Assembly: GCA_029204225.1 (NCBI GenBank) | Contig: CM055094.1 | Coordinates: 18,056,985 to 18,105,992, forward strand | DNA length: 49,008 bases | Direction of reading: 5' to 3' | Source of the DNA: Diphasiastrum complanatum | Lineage: Eukaryota > Streptophyta > Lycopodiopsida > Lycopodiales > Lycopodiaceae | Shown: one piece after another, positions 1 to 11,190 of the stretch | Position numbering within the stretch: the first letter of the stretch is position 1 | Layout of the letters: each line of letters opens with the position of its first letter | Translations under genes and position numbers: made by a program | The notes under the pieces: model-generated | What the model was told of the DNA's origin: nothing | Database searches by the model: none | Seen by the model: only the letters and a program-made list of their open reading frames with translations

Positions 1-151
1 CTGCATCCCGTCACAGAAGAAACATATGAGTTCAGAAAAATACTGAAGGCCAGAAGGAAAAGACTACTGAATCGCACATTGGGCTTATTAAAGCACTTGA
101 GATTATGAACCCTTGACCCTAAATATTATGAAAAAAACTGAGAAAACTCAC

Positions 152-1037
152 CTAGTCAATGTCAGATTCTTCATCGAGTTTCCACATTCCTCGACCAACA
201 TCTCGAGAGTCCTGATTTCGGGCACTTCGTCCACGCCAAAGGTCCCGCACAATATATGCTACCTCCTCCTTATCCACCTTATAAACAACAGTGTACACAA
301 AATTGAAATAGACTCCCTATTGACATGAAATGTATAGTAAAGTGGGCACTAAATGTAATCCCAAAGTATAGGCTTGGCATGATAGTTCTTCCAAAACAAA
401 AACTGCATTCTGCATCCACCACCTAGTGACACTTCGGCATTGAAGTACCTCCACAGCCTCTGAAGTTCCAAAAAGCAGGCTCTTCGTCAACGCTCTTATT
501 AAGACGCTTGCTGATGGAGCATTCCATATGTTCGACATCCAATCGAACAATGGGCCTCCAGATCAACTTGCATGCCCGCAAGATTGGTGATGACATAAGA
601 TGCCCATCACCTGGCCAAAGATGGCAGAATGGTTCCATAGCACAGGTATTATCCGTACTCTGAATCCTGGGACGACCTGTTCATTGGACAAGAATGAGCA
701 TTAAGTACTTGTGTATTTACTTAAATGGCAGACTTAAGAATAAGAAATATATAAACTAATACTTCAAATATTTCCATTGCATTCATTATGTTACAACCTT
801 TGGAAATGCTGATGCAAAGTATAAGAGCTTGAAGTTTTTGCAATCTATCAGAGCTAGTTTTTTGCTTCATGTACAAAGGTACAGGAGGGTTGGCATGGGA
901 ACCTGATAATCGGAAGGATTTGATCTTCCCCTTCAGGTCCCTTAAAATGGTAGCAGCTTCGATTTGGGACGCTCCAACGAGAACACGACAGTTATCCCAC
1001 TTTCTATTCCGTATTCACGCCTCAACCGATATCTCAC
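152..1037 (-). pseudogene. frameshifted 3' exons 7-9 of the dehydratase-like gene
   Basis: Exon 7 (903-1037) has an extra T in the T-run at about 944-947, then a compensating missing base near 917-925, so the frames before and after agree. Exon 8 (449-676) keeps near-perfect family residues only if about seven single-base gains or losses are allowed, for example near 603-605 and 553-556 and in the run near 468-472. Exon 9 (152-277) has one extra A near 179-181, after which the frame returns and ends in a consensus donor (AG|GTGAGT). The splice sites and amino acids are conserved while the length is not. That pattern is unlike ordinary neutral decay. Confidence 0.7.
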
Positions 1038-4000
1038 CTGTGCAAAAAGAAACATTATGCCAGGTTTGAAACAAAGCTGCTCATTTATGAGAATGATCAA
1101 AATGGTCGCTAGCTCCACACTTTCCTTATCATGATTACTGAGAATTTGAACATGCATGAAGATCCAAGCCATTGATCATCCGAATTCCTTGATACACAAC
1201 TCCACAGTTTCAAAGATTACTATGACAAAAATATGAAGTTTGTTTTATTACTCACTGAGCGTGATAAGGGATCATTTGATGATTCACGCAAGTCAGCGAC
1301 CCGAATGCGAGTTGGGTCAGCCCTAGCGCCAGCACCTGTTGCAGAGATGACCTTCAAACCTCTTCTCACACACGAGGCTAAAAGGAACACCTGCACTAGA
1401 AGGTTTTCCAAAATTAGCTATGAAATCATTAATAGTAATATTGAATAGCCTAGCCTGGTACATGATACTCCTTCCAGCCAATTTTGCATCTAAAATAAGC
1501 ATTTGTATTGATTGTCTACACCCAAGCAGTCATGAGAAGTTAGTCAAAAAAAGGGGAGGAGAAGAATTAACTGAATAAAAGTAATTAGGCATCCACCTTC
1601 GTGTCGATGTTGTCAATGCAATCTAGCACAAAATCTGGGGTATCCCCGAGTAACTCTGCCTCCGAGCGAGGATCAAACATTTGAACACGTGCATCAACCA
1701 CACACTCAGGGAAAATACGTGCAAAGTGTTCCTTGAGGCATAGTGCTTTTGGCAACCCCACATCTGCCCGAGTTGCCACTGCATGCCGATTCAACGACGA
1801 AAGAGAAACCTGATAAAAACCATTCAAATCAACCATCCTCCAACAGGTGTAACAAGAAACAAAAAATAGAATGAAATATTGGCAACTTCTACCAAAGCCC
1901 CTTGTTCTGCACAGACTGGATTAACCTGATCGAAGTCGACAACACGAAGCTTCCCTACACCTGAACGTAAAAGCATTGCAGCTGCATGACTACCCACTCC
2001 ACCAAGTCCAATTACCACCACAAATGCTTTGTGCACTTGAAGTTGTGACTCCAGACCCAAAAACTGTATATTTCTGTGCAAGTGCAAAATATATAACATT
2101 GGCGGATAAAATTGAAAGTTGGAACAGAATTATAGAGTCCTCATCCACTCCAAGGAGTGGAACATAGAACGTGACAAGTACCACGACAACTTTCCTACAT
2201 CTACTCCTAATGCAAGACTAATAATTAGAGATTTTTATGAAAATCATCAAGACAAATTTTGTGAAAGAGAGCATGCTCTTCTGTGCCAGATGTTTTATCC
2301 AAACAGATAGGCCCTCATGCATAAATTCCGATACAGAAACAGTTGGAAAAATTATGCCCAAAAGCTGCATCTGAACTATTCATATCTTCTTACAATCTAC
2401 ATGAAGTTTGCAATAAAGGACAAATTCCAACCACCTCTGTTTTGGAGTGAAATCCTGCTCTAAGTGTTAAGATCTTCAAGAGTCTTCTAGCTAACAGTCA
2501 CAACTCTCCTTGTCGCCCAATCTTAGGAGTGTCATATCATTTTTTTTTGTTAAAAAAGACTTTTAGCACTTAGCATTTATGTCCATCTCCATAGTCAAAG
2601 GTTGGCTCATACCAAATTACCTACAAATCGTAAGAAGCTTATGAAAGGCTTATGTCCCAAAAGCCCTTTGAAGCTTCAAATTTTAACTTTTCAAAAGCAA
2701 TTGCTCAGATACGCTCTTCACGTTCCTGAAAAATCTGCAGGCAAATGATTTAAGATCCAAAATGCTAGTCACTTCGACCTTAGCACAGGGCCAAATATCT
2801 CTCGCTCATGATGGACAGCTATACACCCCTAGGGATATTGATTCCCATCAGGATTACCAACTCATATCTCGTGAATAGCTTTCTAGGAGCCTGAGTAAGG
2901 CTTATTGTGTAGTCGTTATTTGTGTACATAAGGCAATATAGCTATAAAGTTACAACCGAAGGAGAAAAGATTGAAAATTTAAAGGCTAGCTATTTGATAT
3001 CTTTATCACTATAGAAGGCCCATAAAAGCAAGAGAAACTAGCTATGAAAGCTTGAAGAAACATCGAACACAGAAATTGTTTAAGCTCCTCACACCAAGAA
3101 TCAAAAAGGCACCTCAAAAAGATAGGAAGCTCCTCAAGTACATGCACAGGAAAGTATGAGGTGTCACCATGAGCTTGAGCTACTTGGTAACTTAGACTCG
3201 GTGACTTAGACCCACTTGCATCGAGCGTAGTTATAAAAGGGGGGGTTGTACAAACTATGCTTTAGTAAATGCCCCGATTATGATTGTACAACTTGCATTA
3301 ACTAGCCATCAAGGGTAAAACAGATATTATAACCCCCCCCCCCCCCCTTTTGATGGCTATTTTGTTCAATCTAATACCTAATTGACTCAAATTTTCAAAT
3401 TTATCTTCACTAAGTGATTCAGTAAGGATGTCAATAATTTGGTTATCAGTCTTCAAATACTCAAGCTAGATCTTGCCACTATGCACTTTTTCTCGTATAA
3501 AGTGTTGATCCACCTCAATATATTTCATCGTTGCAAGATATACAAGATGCTCCACCATCAAGCAGCACATTGCCTAAGTAGCGCTCTACCATTCATGGTC
3601 GAAAACTTGCACCACCAAGGGAAGACCATGCTTGACTAGGCAGCAACAAATTGTCTCATTAAGCCCTTCATCCCAAAGAATTGAACATTCGACAATCATC
3701 CCACACCTCATGTTTAACACTCATAGTCAAGCAACATCTTTGTATTACTAGTTAACCCATATAGTTTGAATGTGTTGCTTCGCACCCCACCAAAGTACAG
3801 ACCATGCTTTCACCTGAGTAGGTAGCACTTTGCTTCATTTGTCCTCCATGCAAACATTGCAAGACCCGAACTACAATGTTTGACTGTGTAAACACCCGAT
3901 GGGCAACACCTTGTCACATCAATTTGCCTCCATTTTGCCAACCACTCTAACCGTGAGCCTACTTGTGATTTCACTTTCATAGGCAACACCCTGCACAACA

Positions 4001-7000
4001 ATTCTCATGATGAGTCTCATAGTTGTGGACATCACCATAAGACCCGTGTAGCAAATCAGCTAGTCATCTATGATACCACATGTAGCATCGAGACCTCACA
4101 TGGACGTTGGAATTTGAGCAATTTCCACGAGACACATTTAAGTCTATCCATTCCATCCAACACATTGTAAGTCGGTTCAAATCGGCGGTTCGAATTGGCC
4201 GATTCGAACCGTTCGAACCGGTTCAGTGAGGTTCAAATCGACCAAACATTTTTTCATTTTTGGGGCCATTTTGAAATTTTTTTACTCTGTAACCGATTCG
4301 AACAGGTTTTCGATTCGAATTGGACCAATTCGAACAGCGATTCCTTGTTCGAATCGTCGATTCGTGAAACATTTGTTGGTGTGCATGAGGCATTTTGCAT
4401 TGTTTTTTTTTAGGTGTAGGATTTAGGGATTTAGGGTGGGTCCATTACGGTTTAGGTCCTAGGCAGCTCTAGGCTGTTTTAGCTCCCTTTTCCCACTTAT
4501 CCACTTTCCATTGAGTTTTCAACCTTTTTTATAGCGTCTTGAGGGTTTCTATAGCCAAGTCTGTGACGAGACAAAGCGTGTGGGCGCAGGTGGATCTCTT
4601 GGAGAGAGACACCGTAGTTTTTACAGGTTTAGGTACACGCAATGGCATTACTGGTTTTGCGGTGCCACCTTTTATAGCACGGCGACGAGAATCGGAGCAC
4701 ACTGACCAAGCCAAATGGGTGGACCATGGGCATTACCCCATGCGTGGCAGTTCTTGCACCAGAGCAAGAGCACCTGCTGAGCACATATGGAGGAGCAACA
4801 GCGACTGGGCCTAGGGTACAGAGTGGTGGGCACTTAGGTTCTATTGGCACAGGATCAAAGGCCGGTACAAGATCAAGGACTGGCACTAGTGGCGCAGGGC
4901 CATCACGGCCTAGTTCATCAACAACAGGCCCGTCATGGCCTCCGTTAGTAGTAGCAACAGGACCATCATGTACTTCATCAGTAGATCTAGGCCCATCAAG
5001 GCCACCATCAGCCACAACAGCAGGACCATCATCTATAGGAGAGGCTTTTCCATCAGAGGAGTCAGTTTGAGGAGGGGCCCTAGATTTCAGGCCATGACCA
5101 CATGCACCTACACACAGGACAAGGCGGGCAAATATCGACAAACCACAGTACCTACAAGGTGGCAGCGGATACACCATGAGGTCACCAGTATACTTACACA
5201 CGAATGTTTTTAGTGAATTCTTCGTTGAAGAAGTAGCATATTTGGGTCACATTATCTCCTCAGATGGGATTAAGATGGACCCGAATAAGGTTAAAGCCAT
5301 ACTCAGTTGGCTGAGACCTCAGAACATTTTGGAAATTTAGATCTTTCTTGGTTTGGCGGGATATTACAGACGATTTGTCAAGGAATATGCTCATATAGCA
5401 GTTCCCATGACAAATCTTCTTAAGGGGAAGGGAAAGGAGTTCATTTGGGAGTCCGCACAGTAGGAGAGCTTTGATGCTCTCAAAACAGCCTTAGCTACAA
5501 CACCAGTTTTAAAAGTCGTCGACCGCAATCAGCCATCTGTGGTCGAAACAGATGCTAGCGACTTTGCAGTAGGTGCTGTACTAACTCAGGGTGGACAACC
5601 AGTTGCGTTTGAGAGTAAAAAACTCGAGCCAGCTTAGACTAGGTATAGTGCCTATGAAAAGGAACTCTTTTCCATAGTTCATGCCCTTAAGACTTGGAGG
5701 CATTATTTGTATGGTGCCAACTTTGAGATCCTGACAGACCATGAAAGTCTCAGATAACTTTGCAATCAACCTAAGCTTAGAGGTCGGAAAGCTCGTTGGG
5801 CAGAGTTGATGCAAGAGTTTCATATGTCTATCATATATAGACGGGAGAAATTCAATACATTAGCAGATGCCCTTAGCAGAATGCCTATGATAAAGGAGCT
5901 GAGTTTTACTCATATTCGTAATGAGTTACTCGAGTCCTTGAGAGGGAAGTGCCAGAGCAGACAGTTACAAACTCCAGAACCAGTTCCCGGGGCTGGTGCC
6001 AGTTCATCCAAGAATAAGGCAGTTTCCGTTGAGGATGGTAATGAGTCCGAATATACGTCGTCAGATGACGTTGAGGATTCTGAGCCTGTATTACCCAAGC
6101 AAACCCCAGTGGTTGAGGGTCACTTGAGTCAAGGATTCAAATGGAAACAGTATTCCATTCAGGATGAGTACTTGCTCTATAGAGATAGAGTATGTGTCCC
6201 CAATTCAGAGGATTGTAGGCAGCAGGTCCTATATGAATGTCATGACAATCCTAGTGCGGGACACCCAGGCATACAGAAGACCTATGAGCTTCTTCGTAGG
6301 CAGTTTTTCTGGCCCAGTATGAAAAAGGACGTCCAACAGTATGTAACCAGTTGCCAAAAATGTCAAGTAAACAAAACAGAGCGTTTAAAGGCAGGAGGGT
6401 TGTTGCAGCCCTTAGATATACCAGCTGGTAAATGGGAGAGTATCTCTATGGATTTTATAGTAGGCCTGCCTAAAACCCAAAAGAGTAATGACGCTATATG
6501 GGTCACGGTTGACCGTCTGACCAAAATGGCTCATTTTATTCCGACCAAAACAACCGTTAGAGCTCCAGAGTTAGCGAAGTTGTTTGTAGACGGGCTATTT
6601 AAATTGTACGGTCTACCTTCCGGCATAGTCAACGACCGGGAAAGTAAGTTTAATGGAAATTTTTGGAAGGCAGTATTCCATCATCTCCATACTAAACTTA
6701 ATATGAGTACCACCGACCATCCACAGACGGACAGTCAAACAGAGAGGGTAAATCAGGTGTTGGAGGATATGCTTCGTGCATACGTCAGCAAGAAGCAGAC
6801 TAATTGGGAGGAGTATCTCTCGATATTAGAGTTTGCTTATAACAATACCAAACATTCAGCTACGGGATACAGCCCATTTATGTTGATGTACAGTTTTCAG
6901 CCACGCTCACCCACAGCTGTAGGGTTTAAACAATAAAAAGTTGAAGCAACCAAAAACTTTTTAGAGGACCTAAACCAAATGATAGAACATGCTAAGCGTA

Positions 7001-9589
7001 GCATCAGGCAATCCCAGGATCGAGCCAGGCATTATGCAGATCCACATAGACGGGATGTGCAGCTCTCCGCTGGTGAGAAAGTCTACTTGAGAGTCCCAAT
7101 TGACTCTAAAACCCTCAAATCAGGAGTGTGCTAAGTTGTCTCCAAGGTATTGTGGTCCCTTTACCATCAATAGGAGACTAGGCGAGGTCACCTATGAACT
7201 AGAACTCCCACACAGTAGTAAGGCTTTTCCAGTCTTTCATGTAAGTCAGTTACGAAAGGCCTTAACCAGATCAGAAAATCTGGTAGGGGATAGTGTTCTA
7301 GTTCTCCCATTGGATCCTCAGCAACCTCCACATGAACTAGAGGAGATTCTTGATAATAGAGAGACGCAGACTCGTCATACTCTATAACAAGAATATCTGG
7401 TCAAGTGGAATGATCAGCCTGTTGAGAATGCCACTTGGGAAAGAGGCAGCGTCCTTCGCAAGATTTTTCCAGACTTTGTCTTAAAGGACCAAGACGGTTC
7501 TTAAGGGGGAGAGAGTGTTACGAGCTCGTGACCAGTGCCGAACCCTAGAGAACACAAATAGGTCAGATACCACAATCAGGGTCGTGTCCAGAGTACACGA
7601 CCAACAAGGCAAGACAGTGTGAGTAGTGTGCCCCAGCATGGTCCATAGCCATGGCGGGCCTAATACAATCAAGGGACCCTGTCAGCAGGACAGGTCCCCC
7701 AGTTGGGTCCCGACATGCAGTCGGCCACGTCAGTGACACGTGGCCAACACTTGGCAGCCAGCCGCATGCTACCAGTCCTCACACTGGGCTAGGAGGGGCT
7801 TACTCTATATCAGGGAGTAGGCAAGGTTGGGTGGATCAGTTAGTGTTTGCCCTACTGTGGTGTTAGGACCTATTACATGTCCCCCAAGCACTCATGTAAT
7901 TGTCAACAATTTGTTTGTGCTTTTTGACAAATCATTCATTTCGAGAATCTAGCAATGTCCCGTCTTTATGTAGGTCATGGCCCCTTGTGGGGAGGATCGA
8001 GAGGGTGTTTTGGGCAAATCCATCCCTGATATTACTACTCTTGCCACTCGCATCCTTGCTCATGATTGTTCCGCTTCGGCTTGTGAGCGGAACTTGAGCA
8101 GTTGGTCCCTTATGCACACAAAGAGATGCAATAGGCTCAAAGTTCCCCAGCTGAAATAGGTTGGTTTATTGCAACACCAACCTGAGGCTAGTCACGCGCA
8201 TGCACAGAGATGGTACACCAAGGCAGGTGAATGCCGAGGAATGCCTTAGATCCATGGACACTACAACAGGCCATGCACACACAGAAGTTGCCAGTTGATG
8301 ATGAGATCTTTTCGAAGTATCATCAGGAGTTGGCACGTCATGATAGGAGGTAGCGCAGGACCACTAGATCCATAACCAGGGCCGATACAGATGATGCATG
8401 AGAGGAGGGTGGGGATTAGGCTGAGGAGGAGTTGGATGATGATGAGGAGGAGGAGGAGGAGGCAGTGGCCTTGTACGATGAAATGGAGATGGACATTAGA
8501 GAGGATGTGGGGTGGGTTGATCCGGATGCCGAGCAATACGTCGAGCCTGCATCACCTATACGCGGAGGGGGGTAGGCGTAGGGTACGCCTGATCAAGTGC
8601 ATTTTCATTATCTTACTATATATAAACTTCTCTTAGAATTTATTTACTCCCATGGGTAGCATAGGTGTAAAATGTTAGATTTTAACTATGTAGCAAGACC
8701 ACATAAGAGATATAACAAACAAGTAGTTATTATGATTAATGTGCCAATTCGTTGGAAACTAGGTTGAATAATTGATGGACATTCCTATCTAGTTTTCTGG
8801 GAACTTTTCACGACATTTTTCAGAAATATTTAACACTTGAAAATGGTCTATAAAACATCTTTTCAAGCCTATCTAGAACTCGTCCCAATATGATTTCTGA
8901 AGCCTATCAGCGGCATGTCTACTTGCACGTACCTGGTAAGATGCTCCTCAATAATCTCATCTTCAAAACCTACACCACCATAACCTGACAAAGGAAATAG
9001 CAAATTTTTAGTTACGCAACTAATAATGCATCAATCAACCCTACATACATTCATACTTTCCTATGAACGCTGGTATGTATCCCTAAACGATATAGATATG
9101 TGTGTTCTCAAACCAGTGAACCAGAGAATTCAAACCCACAAATTTGTTGCAAAATGAACCCACACATTTAATAAAAAACAACTGGGAAATAGCAAAAAGA
9201 AGCAAACAGCTACCTTTTATGGGAAAGTGAGATGCAATCTCGGATGCACTTTTACTGGGTGGTTCTTTTCTCCAAAACAAGACCCACTTCCTGAATATAG
9301 ACCATAGCAACAAAAAGCTAGAAGCTACTAATGAGGCAGCTATAAAGAGTTCCTAGTGTGCATAAATCATCTACCTGATAAAGCTTAAGAGTGAAATGCA
9401 AAGAATAACCAAAACCCACCTCGATTTTGATGAGGTTTTGGAAGATGAAGAAGAAGAAAGTTCCAGAAGCTTGAGAAGAGAGATGGAGAGGAGCGATCCG
9501 GCCACTACACCAGCGCTCAGCAGCACCAACGACGATCTCTTCATCGCTCTTTCTCTGTCTCTCGCTCTTGCTTCTCGTTTCTCAGGCAA
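152..9589 (-). CDS. tRNA threonylcarbamoyladenosine dehydratase-like gene (ThiF/E1 family), nine exons, 3' end off window, exons 7-9 frameshifted
   Basis: This family uses ATP to dehydrate and cyclise t6A at tRNA position 37; eukaryotic members are mitochondrial-membrane associated. I infer exons, all with GT donors and AG acceptors and matching phases: 9420-9589, 9214-9290, 8933-8984, 1926-2073, 1597-1809, 1256-1390, 903-1037, 449-676 and 152-277. Exon 1 encodes a hydrophobic N-terminal segment ([19 protein letters not shown]) that fits a membrane anchor. Exon 3 ends in EEHLTR. Exon 4 holds the nucleotide-binding loop [10 protein letters not shown] and VDFDQV. Exon 5 has SLNRHAVAT and CIDNIDTK. 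Exon 6 has [13 protein letters not shown]. Exon 7 has VVFSLERPK. Exon 8 has [13 protein letters not shown] and AIFGQVM. Exon 9 has [12 protein letters not shown] and DVGRGMW. About 428 codons are visible, and a final exon probably lies left of base 1. Exons 7-9 contain several one-base indels, so this is either a recent pseudogene or a sequence with uncorrected errors. The start could be the ATG at 9589 or the in-frame ATG at 9544. Confidence 0.87.
2100..3330. other. left part of intron 3 with no gene recognised
   Basis: This is part of the 6.9-kb third intron of the dehydratase-like gene. No reading frame here resembles a known family. Part of it may be the LTR of the minus-strand copia remnant whose polypurine tract lies at 3333-3350, since that LTR would run leftward from there. 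I could not find its far end. Confidence 0.4.
3333..3560 (-). mobile_element. Ty1/copia remnant: end of RNase H plus polypurine tract
   Basis: Read on the minus strand, 3560 to 3350 encodes the conserved tail of a copia polyprotein. It includes [14 protein letters not shown], then [18 protein letters not shown], then FENLSQLGI, with one in-frame stop. An A-rich and long G-run polypurine tract (C-run on the plus strand, about 3336-3347) follows directly, as expected just before a 3' LTR. The rest of the element is missing or unrecognisable. It lies inside intron 3 of the dehydratase-like gene. Confidence 0.7.
4165..4370. repeat. cluster of palindromic TTCGAA / CGGTTCGAA repeats
   Basis: Many short units related to GGTTCGAA, ATTCGAAC and AATCGG recur here in both orientations, for example CGAACCGTTCGAACCGGTTC near 4205-4225. 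Clusters of short repeated palindromes are typical of the subterminal regions of hAT-type DNA transposons, which bind the transposase. A hAT C-terminal remnant lies 3.6 kb downstream, so this may be the left end of the same element. That link is inference. Confidence 0.45.
4800..5060. repeat. degenerate tandem repeat, unit about 24-30 bp
   Basis: Short units built around GGCCCATCAAGG / GGACCATCA recur, giving Pro/Ser/Thr-rich peptides with GPS on the plus strand and DGP(V/A) motifs on the minus strand. Both strands are open for more than 100 codons here. Open frames on both strands are what an in-frame repeat produces and do not show that a protein is made. I assign no function. Confidence 0.4.
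5205..7506 (+). pseudogene. Ty3/gypsy (chromovirus-like) pol remnant: RT C-terminus, RNase H, integrase, chromodomain-like tail
   Basis: The frame opens inside the reverse transcriptase connection region ([25 protein letters not shown]). RNase H follows ([45 protein letters not shown]), then integrase: the zinc-binding part at about 6240-6370 (H-x-H-like AGHPG and CQKCQVNK), and the catalytic core with [22 protein letters not shown] and the [12 protein letters not shown] region. The tail has [18 protein letters not shown] and [16 protein letters not shown], a degenerate chromodomain. Gag, protease and most of RT are absent. In-frame stops occur at several former glutamine codons (near 5461, 5635 and 7385), and there is a frameshift at about 7125. 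It is not functional. Confidence 0.9.
7503..7870 (+). mobile_element. polypurine tract and 3' LTR of the intron-3 gypsy element
   Basis: AAGGGGGAGAGAG at 7503-7515 is a typical polypurine tract. It is followed immediately by TGTTACGAGC at 7516, a common start of a gypsy LTR. The LTR end is not certain, because the 5' partner is missing; an ACA near 7875 is a candidate. Confidence 0.6.
7970..8590 (+). pseudogene. hAT-family transposase C-terminal dimerisation domain remnant
   Basis: About 8017-8159 encodes [22 protein letters not shown], then the spaced residues HTKRCNRL. This is the hallmark hAT dimerisation pattern (L..LA..IL....S...CER..S, then HTK.RNRL). After a one-base shift the next frame gives [11 protein letters not shown], matching the usual continuation, and an acidic Glu/Asp-rich C-terminus follows near 8430-8560. 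Stops and frameshifts interrupt it. In the family this domain dimerises the cut-and-paste transposase. The N-terminal BED finger and catalytic part are not recognisable, and the gypsy element lies between this and the TTCGAA cluster. Confidence 0.78.
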
Positions 9590-9599
9590 ATGGCAATAA

Positions 9600-11190
9600 T
9601 AAGCGGGGTGCTACTTAAGACATCCTTTGCTTTCTTCTAATTTTCAACAATAGCTACTTTGCACTAGCATTGTTATATGTGCAATATATACATTATGCAT
9701 CCAAAATTAGGCCAAACAAATGAGCTATATGCTCCAAAAACACCAATGGCACAAAGGATGGAACTTGAGTGTGTGCCTTCCTAGATGCAATTACAACTTT
9801 TATCTAACTCAACCGGCTCTAAAGTTCATCTCCTATACTCTTCTTGAGCTATTAGTTACATGCCATTGAACTGCACAAAAAAGACATACAGACAAAAATA
9901 AAACAATAGACAAAAATTTTAATATTAAGAAATCAACAAGATGCATGCAGGACGATGGATGCAAATCAGTCCTTTGATAAGTGAAATTCCACCGCACAAA
10001 GGACATACAAGATACAATAATTGGATATAAATCACAAGAGAACTTTAGATTCTTGGTACTTAAGTATAGAAAGATTGCCAATTAGGTACTCACATAAGTA
10101 GCTTGTTGGTGAGAAGCCCTTTCCGCTCCCATTGAAATCCACTCAACTACAAAAAGGACATACAAGATAAGTAAAAATTTTATGAAAATACAATTTCAAA
10201 CTAGAACTTGAATTTGTAATGTAGGATTTAAGTACATGAACTTAGGTTGCCAATGGCTTGATTGCAAGGGCTACCATTGAATGAATTGGAGAATCATCCC
10301 AAAACACCCCAATTGAAATGATTTATAAGATACTTACCATTCACAAGCTACCAATTCTATGTAGTTGGATCACCTCATGAACCACTAGTAGCAACTAGTT
10401 TAGTCAGTATATTAGCATGATAGACACACTTTAAGGGGTTGGAGATTTTTCATCATGGTAACCCTAGATCTATACAGGTAGTGTCTCCAAATTTCCAAAG
10501 TCTAGATGATTTCAAGAAGTTCCTTCTAATACATAGAATGCCTACATAGAGCATAATCCAACTTTTTTCGCTCAAAAGCAACCAATCCACCTTCTTGATG
10601 TATGACTATCTCATATGGTAACCCATATGTATACAAATGTTCCATAGGAATATCACAAGAAGATGGAATTTCGTGTGGATTAGCTTTATCAATTGTTTGT
10701 TTTTCCCTTTAGAAGTAGAAGAATTTTTTTTTTTGAAGACTGATTCATCGTCACAAGATAAAATTATCAAGTATTTCTTGATTTGCTTTCCAATTTTAAA
10801 GTTCTCCTTATTTCAAAATCCACACACACTTCTAGCTCAAAAATACACTTTCTTCAACATTCACTAGAGTCAATATAGCTAATTGGTATGCAATTTGGCC
10901 CAAGTAACTCTTTAGAAAGCTTACGTGGAGCACTTAGTGCATCATTGAAGTAGGCAAATCTCACTCGTAAGCAAATTCTCCAATTCATCAAAGAGTTTTA
11001 AAAGGATTACAGATACACATAACTAACTTCTCACATTTGGCCTTTTTTTTATTTGAAGTACTTGTAAGATTGTAATCTCAAGTACACATATTCTCCTCCT
11101 TATAATTCTTACAGCATTCATAAAGAATTCTCTTCTTTATCTCATCATTCGCTAGTACACAAACTTTATTTCATGATCAAATTCTTACAT
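9600..11190. other. upstream flank of the dehydratase-like gene; nothing recognised
   Basis: AT-rich sequence with only short, unconvincing open frames. It should contain the promoter of the minus-strand gene that starts near 9589. I see no transposon protein signature. Confidence 0.4.
9660..9700 (-). promoter_or_regulatory. possible TATA-type core promoter of the dehydratase-like gene
   Basis: Read on the minus strand, a TATA-like GTATATATTG lies at about 9683-9692, roughly 95 bases before the first possible ATG at 9589. Nothing else identifies a promoter. In AT-rich plant DNA such a match is common, so this is only a candidate. Confidence 0.22.

Noticed and set aside
423-638. 71-codon minus-strand frame as an independent small gene
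   Set aside because: It is a shifted reading of exon 8 of the dehydratase-like gene.
4629-5201. 190-codon minus-strand frame with DGP repeats
   Set aside because: The opposite strand is open over the same repeat, the composition follows the repeat unit, and no domain is recognisable; kept only as a repeat.
10637-10867. 76-codon plus-strand frame
   Set aside because: Phe/Lys-rich, AT-driven composition with no motif and no neighbours that support it.
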